A program made the translations under genes and the position numbers. A DNA stretch of 64,000 nucleotides from JAIROC01 sp031553535 (GTDB lineage Bacteria; Bacteroidota; Bacteroidia; Bacteroidales; WCHB1-69), in assembly GCA_031553535.1 (NCBI GenBank), contig JAVBLM010000007.1, positions 28,797-92,796 on the forward strand, in the 5' to 3' direction. The notes under the pieces are model-generated. The model did not search any database. It was given only the letters and a program-made list of their open reading frames with translations, and was not told the DNA's origin. Every line of letters starts with the position of its first letter. The first letter of the stretch is position 1. Below, one piece after another: positions 62,046 through 64,000 of the stretch.

Positions 62046-62906
62046 ATGATAGAACGTAAACCCGATTGGCTAAAAACCAAATTAGAGACAGAAGGAGAGT
62101 ATCCGAAAATCAAGAAAATTGTAGAACGGAATAATCTGCATACAATATGCAGTAGCGGAAAATGTCCTAATATCGGAAAATGCTGGAATATGGGGACCGC
62201 CACTTTCATGATTTTGGGAGACATTTGTACCCGTTCTTGCAAGTTCTGTGCTACTAAAACAGGAAAACCACTCCCTCCCGATACAAATGAACCGGAGAAA
62301 GTAGCGGAAAGCATCCGTATCATGCAATTAAAACACTGTGTAATCACATCTGTCGACCGCGATGATTTACCGGACAAAGGCGCCGGTTTCTGGTCAAAGA
62401 CGATTTATGCTATCCGGGAAAAAAATCCACACACGCTTATCGAAGTGTTGGTTCCTGATTTTGACAATTTAGATGAACATTTAACTATTGTTTTCGATGC
62501 GAAACCGGATATCTTCGGACATAATATGGAGACCGTTAAACGATTATCCTCCCAGGTAAGGAGCCGGGCAAAATACGGTGATAGCTTGGAGGTTTTACGG
62601 AAAGCTTCTTTAAAAGGATTAATCACTAAATCAGGCATTATGGTCGGACTTGGAGAAACGGAAAAAGAAGTGGAAGAGGTTCTGGCAGATCTGAGAAACA
62701 TAGGATGCCAGATGATTACCATAGGCCAGTATTTACAACCCACAAAAAACAATTTGCCCGTAAATGAATATGTAACTCCCGGACAATTTGAAAAATACCG
62801 GCAACTTGGGCTGACACTTGGTTTCAGTAGCGTGGAAAGTGCCCCTTTGGTACGTTCGTCTTTCATGGCGGAACGCAGTTTTATTTCTTCTAAAATCCAA
62901 AAATAA
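62046..62906 (+). CDS. lipA: Lipoyl synthase
   Basis: Radical SAM enzyme inserting two sulfurs into octanoyl groups on lipoyl domains. The auxiliary cluster motif is CSSGKCPNIGKC (C35, C40, C46), the radical SAM motif CTRSCKFC (C61, C65, C68), and the closing RSSFMAE contains the Ser cluster ligand. Length 286 is normal. Ends 9 bases before lipB, forming the lipA-lipB operon. Lipoate serves the 2-oxoacid dehydrogenases and glycine cleavage; neither is in the window. Confidence 0.98.
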   Translation: MIERKPDWLKTKLETEGEYPKIKKIVERNNLHTICSSGKCPNIGKCWNMGTATFMILGDICTRSCKFCATKTGKPLPPDTNEPEKVAESIRIMQLKHCVITSVDRDDLPDKGAGFWSKTIYAIREKNPHTLIEVLVPDFDNLDEHLTIVFDAKPDIFGHNMETVKRLSSQVRSRAKYGDSLEVLRKASLKGLITKSGIMVGLGETEKEVEEVLADLRNIGCQMITIGQYLQPTKNNLPVNEYVTPGQFEKYRQLGLTLGFSSVESAPLVRSSFMAERSFISSKIQK

Positions 62907-62915
62907 CCGGCAGGG

Positions 62916-63602
62916 ATGAATCAGGGGATACAGTATATAGACTGGGGATTGATCGACTATAAAGAGGCCTGGGAGAAACAAAAAATATTATTTGATGAAT
63001 TAATACAACTAAAATCCCATTTCGAGAAACCACAAAAAGAGTCCGGCATGCAACGATTTATTGTTTGTGAACATCCGCATGTATATACATTGGGGAAAAA
63101 CGGACAGGCAAATAATATGTTAATAAACAATGAATTCTTACAAAGAATCGATGCTTCCTATTATCATATTGACCGGGGAGGAGATATCACCTATCATGGG
63201 CCGGGACAAATTGTAGGCTACCCGATCCTGGATTTGGAACAACTGCATCTATCGCTGAAAGAGTACATAAACTGTATTGAAGAAATGGTTATCCTGACGT
63301 TGAAAGATTATGCGATTAAAGCTTCACGGCTACAGGGAGCAACAGGCATCTGGTTGGATGCAAGCGGACAAAATCCACGTAAGATATGTGCTATCGGTGT
63401 CCGTGCCAGCAGATATATCACGATGCATGGGTTTGCCCTTAACATCAATACCGATTTATCGTATTTTTCCTATATAAACCCTTGCGGCTTTGTGGATAAA
63501 GGAGTAACTTCTCTATCTAAAGAGTTACAAAAGCCAATAGATACAGGGGAAATAAAGCAAAAACTATATCATTATTTTTCTTCTATTGTAAAGGACAAAT
63601 AA
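62916..63602 (+). CDS. lipB: Octanoyl-ACP:protein octanoyltransferase
   Basis: Moves octanoate from ACP (made by the FabF route) to lipoyl domains, giving the LipA substrate. Signature RGGDITYHGPGQIVGYPILDL (87-107), catalytic Lys in NPRKICAIGVR (K156) and Cys in NPCGFVDKGVTSL (C190). The ATG at 62916 gives 228 residues, normal. Translationally next to lipA. Confidence 0.97.
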   Translation: MNQGIQYIDWGLIDYKEAWEKQKILFDELIQLKSHFEKPQKESGMQRFIVCEHPHVYTLGKNGQANNMLINNEFLQRIDASYYHIDRGGDITYHGPGQIVGYPILDLEQLHLSLKEYINCIEEMVILTLKDYAIKASRLQGATGIWLDASGQNPRKICAIGVRASRYITMHGFALNINTDLSYFSYINPCGFVDKGVTSLSKELQKPIDTGEIKQKLYHYFSSIVKDK

Positions 63603-63907
63603 AAGACAATTTGAATGGTTCGGTTTAGGTATAAAAGTACTTGTCAAAATTGACTTGGGAGATAATCCGGCTTTTCTTTTTCTATATTATCCCGCTTCGC
63701 TTCGATGCTGCTGCATTCCATGCCTGGGTGCTTCGTTGTTGTTCCTCCTTCCCGCAAATGATGCTCCTTATTGACAACTAACCATTAACCACTATTTTTG
63801 TATTGCATGTTGCTTTGACTGGGTTGCAAGGACGCTTTTTTGTCATTTTTCATGTCTTTCATTTAAAAATTTCTCAAAAATAATATCCGGATGTTAAAAA
63901 TTCGGAA
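63603..63907. repeat. Gene-free stretch with a reverse-strand repeat copy
   Basis: About 63635-63760 resembles the 230-bp family on the minus strand: CTTGTCAAAATTGACTTGGGAGATAA (degraded end), then CGCTTCGCTTCGATGCTGC and GGTGCTTCGTTGTTGTTCCTC. 63774-63800 has CAACTAACCATTAACCACTA. No gene supported. Confidence 0.55.
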
Positions 63908-63915
63908 TATATTTG
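63908..63915 (+). promoter_or_regulatory. Bacteroidetes -7 box for the gene at the right edge
   Basis: TATATTTG, 23 bases before an ATG at 63939. Confidence 0.6.
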
Positions 63916-63938
63916 CAAAATAAAAAGGATAAGGTAAT

Positions 63939-64000
63939 ATGAAGATAACAATACCCATAGAAAGCATTTGTGAAAGTATGTCTGACGTATCGGAGACGGT
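63939..64000 (+). CDS. Start of an unidentified gene, cut by the window edge
   Basis: ATG at 63939 preceded by AAAAGGATAAGG, a plausible ribosome site, and by a -7 box at 63908. The frame stays open to the edge and begins MKITIPIESICESMSDVSET. There is too little sequence to assign a family. Confidence 0.6.
   Translation, partial: MKITIPIESICESMSDVSET

Overview
This window looks like part of a chromosome from an AT-rich, probably anaerobic member of the Bacteroidota, most likely order Bacteroidales. The reasons are: repeated Bacteroidetes-type -7 boxes (TAnnTTTG) just upstream of genes; type IX secretion (T9SS) C-terminal sorting domains; Bacteroidetes gene orders (acpP-fabF-rnc, DUF4271-hemD-rnpA, mreC-mreD); a fused secDF; and hydE, an [FeFe]-hydrogenase maturase typical of anaerobes. 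No rRNA, tRNA, CRISPR array, integrase or intact transposase was seen. The species cannot be named from the sequence alone.

Layout. 0.3-12 kb: tlpA-like/aat pair, rimO, a MORN-repeat protein, a sugar oxidoreductase plus acetyltransferase pair for an amino-sugar uronate, comEC, hydE and an orphan peptide-binding lipoprotein. 12-14 kb: decayed DUF4469 gene, repeats and an MntA/HepT toxin-antitoxin pair. 14-19.2 kb: LysM/periplasmic-binding protein with guaA, then an SPFH membrane protein followed by a tiny Arc-like gene. 19.2-24.1 kb: accessory stretch with two T9SS cargo proteins, a 230-bp tandem array bounded by inverted repeats, an exact 42-bp-period array and a 231-bp MITE-like element. 24.2-34.2 kb: mtgA, rnc-fabF-acpP, a YfcC-type carrier, an AraC regulator, leuS and a META-domain lipoprotein. 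34.3-41.3 kb: mreC-mreD-mgtC and pepP-purA-lolD-lptF/G. 42-53.4 kb: DUF2147, aroA, a Cys/Met PLP enzyme, secDF, rnpA-hemD-DUF4271, DUF151 nuclease, FKBP and asd. 53.7-62 kb: patatin/outer-membrane-barrel protein, a decaying surface-protein locus, two small barrels, a lipoprotein and a sodium:solute symporter. 62-64 kb: lipA-lipB and the first codons of another gene.

Most intact genes are housekeeping: envelope growth (mtgA, mreCD, lptF/G, lolD, secDF), fatty-acid and lipoate synthesis (acpP, fabF, lipA, lipB), purines (guaA, purA), and amino-acid, aromatic and tetrapyrrole synthesis (asd, aroA, hemD). The less ordinary signal is in the spaces between them. At least three families of non-coding dispersed repeats (one with 24-bp inverted ends, one MITE-like with 21-bp ends, one 38-bp box beginning TAACTTCCTGTAACTTC) recur across the window, next to gene remnants (a T9SS sorting domain, an outer-membrane barrel end and a DUF4469 end). 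This suggests a genome in which gene loss and non-autonomous repeat spread go together. I did not find a clear, wholly new multi-gene system. The best candidates for a second look are the SPFH/Arc pair, the repeat families and the unassigned barrel/lipoprotein locus at 56.4-60.1 kb.
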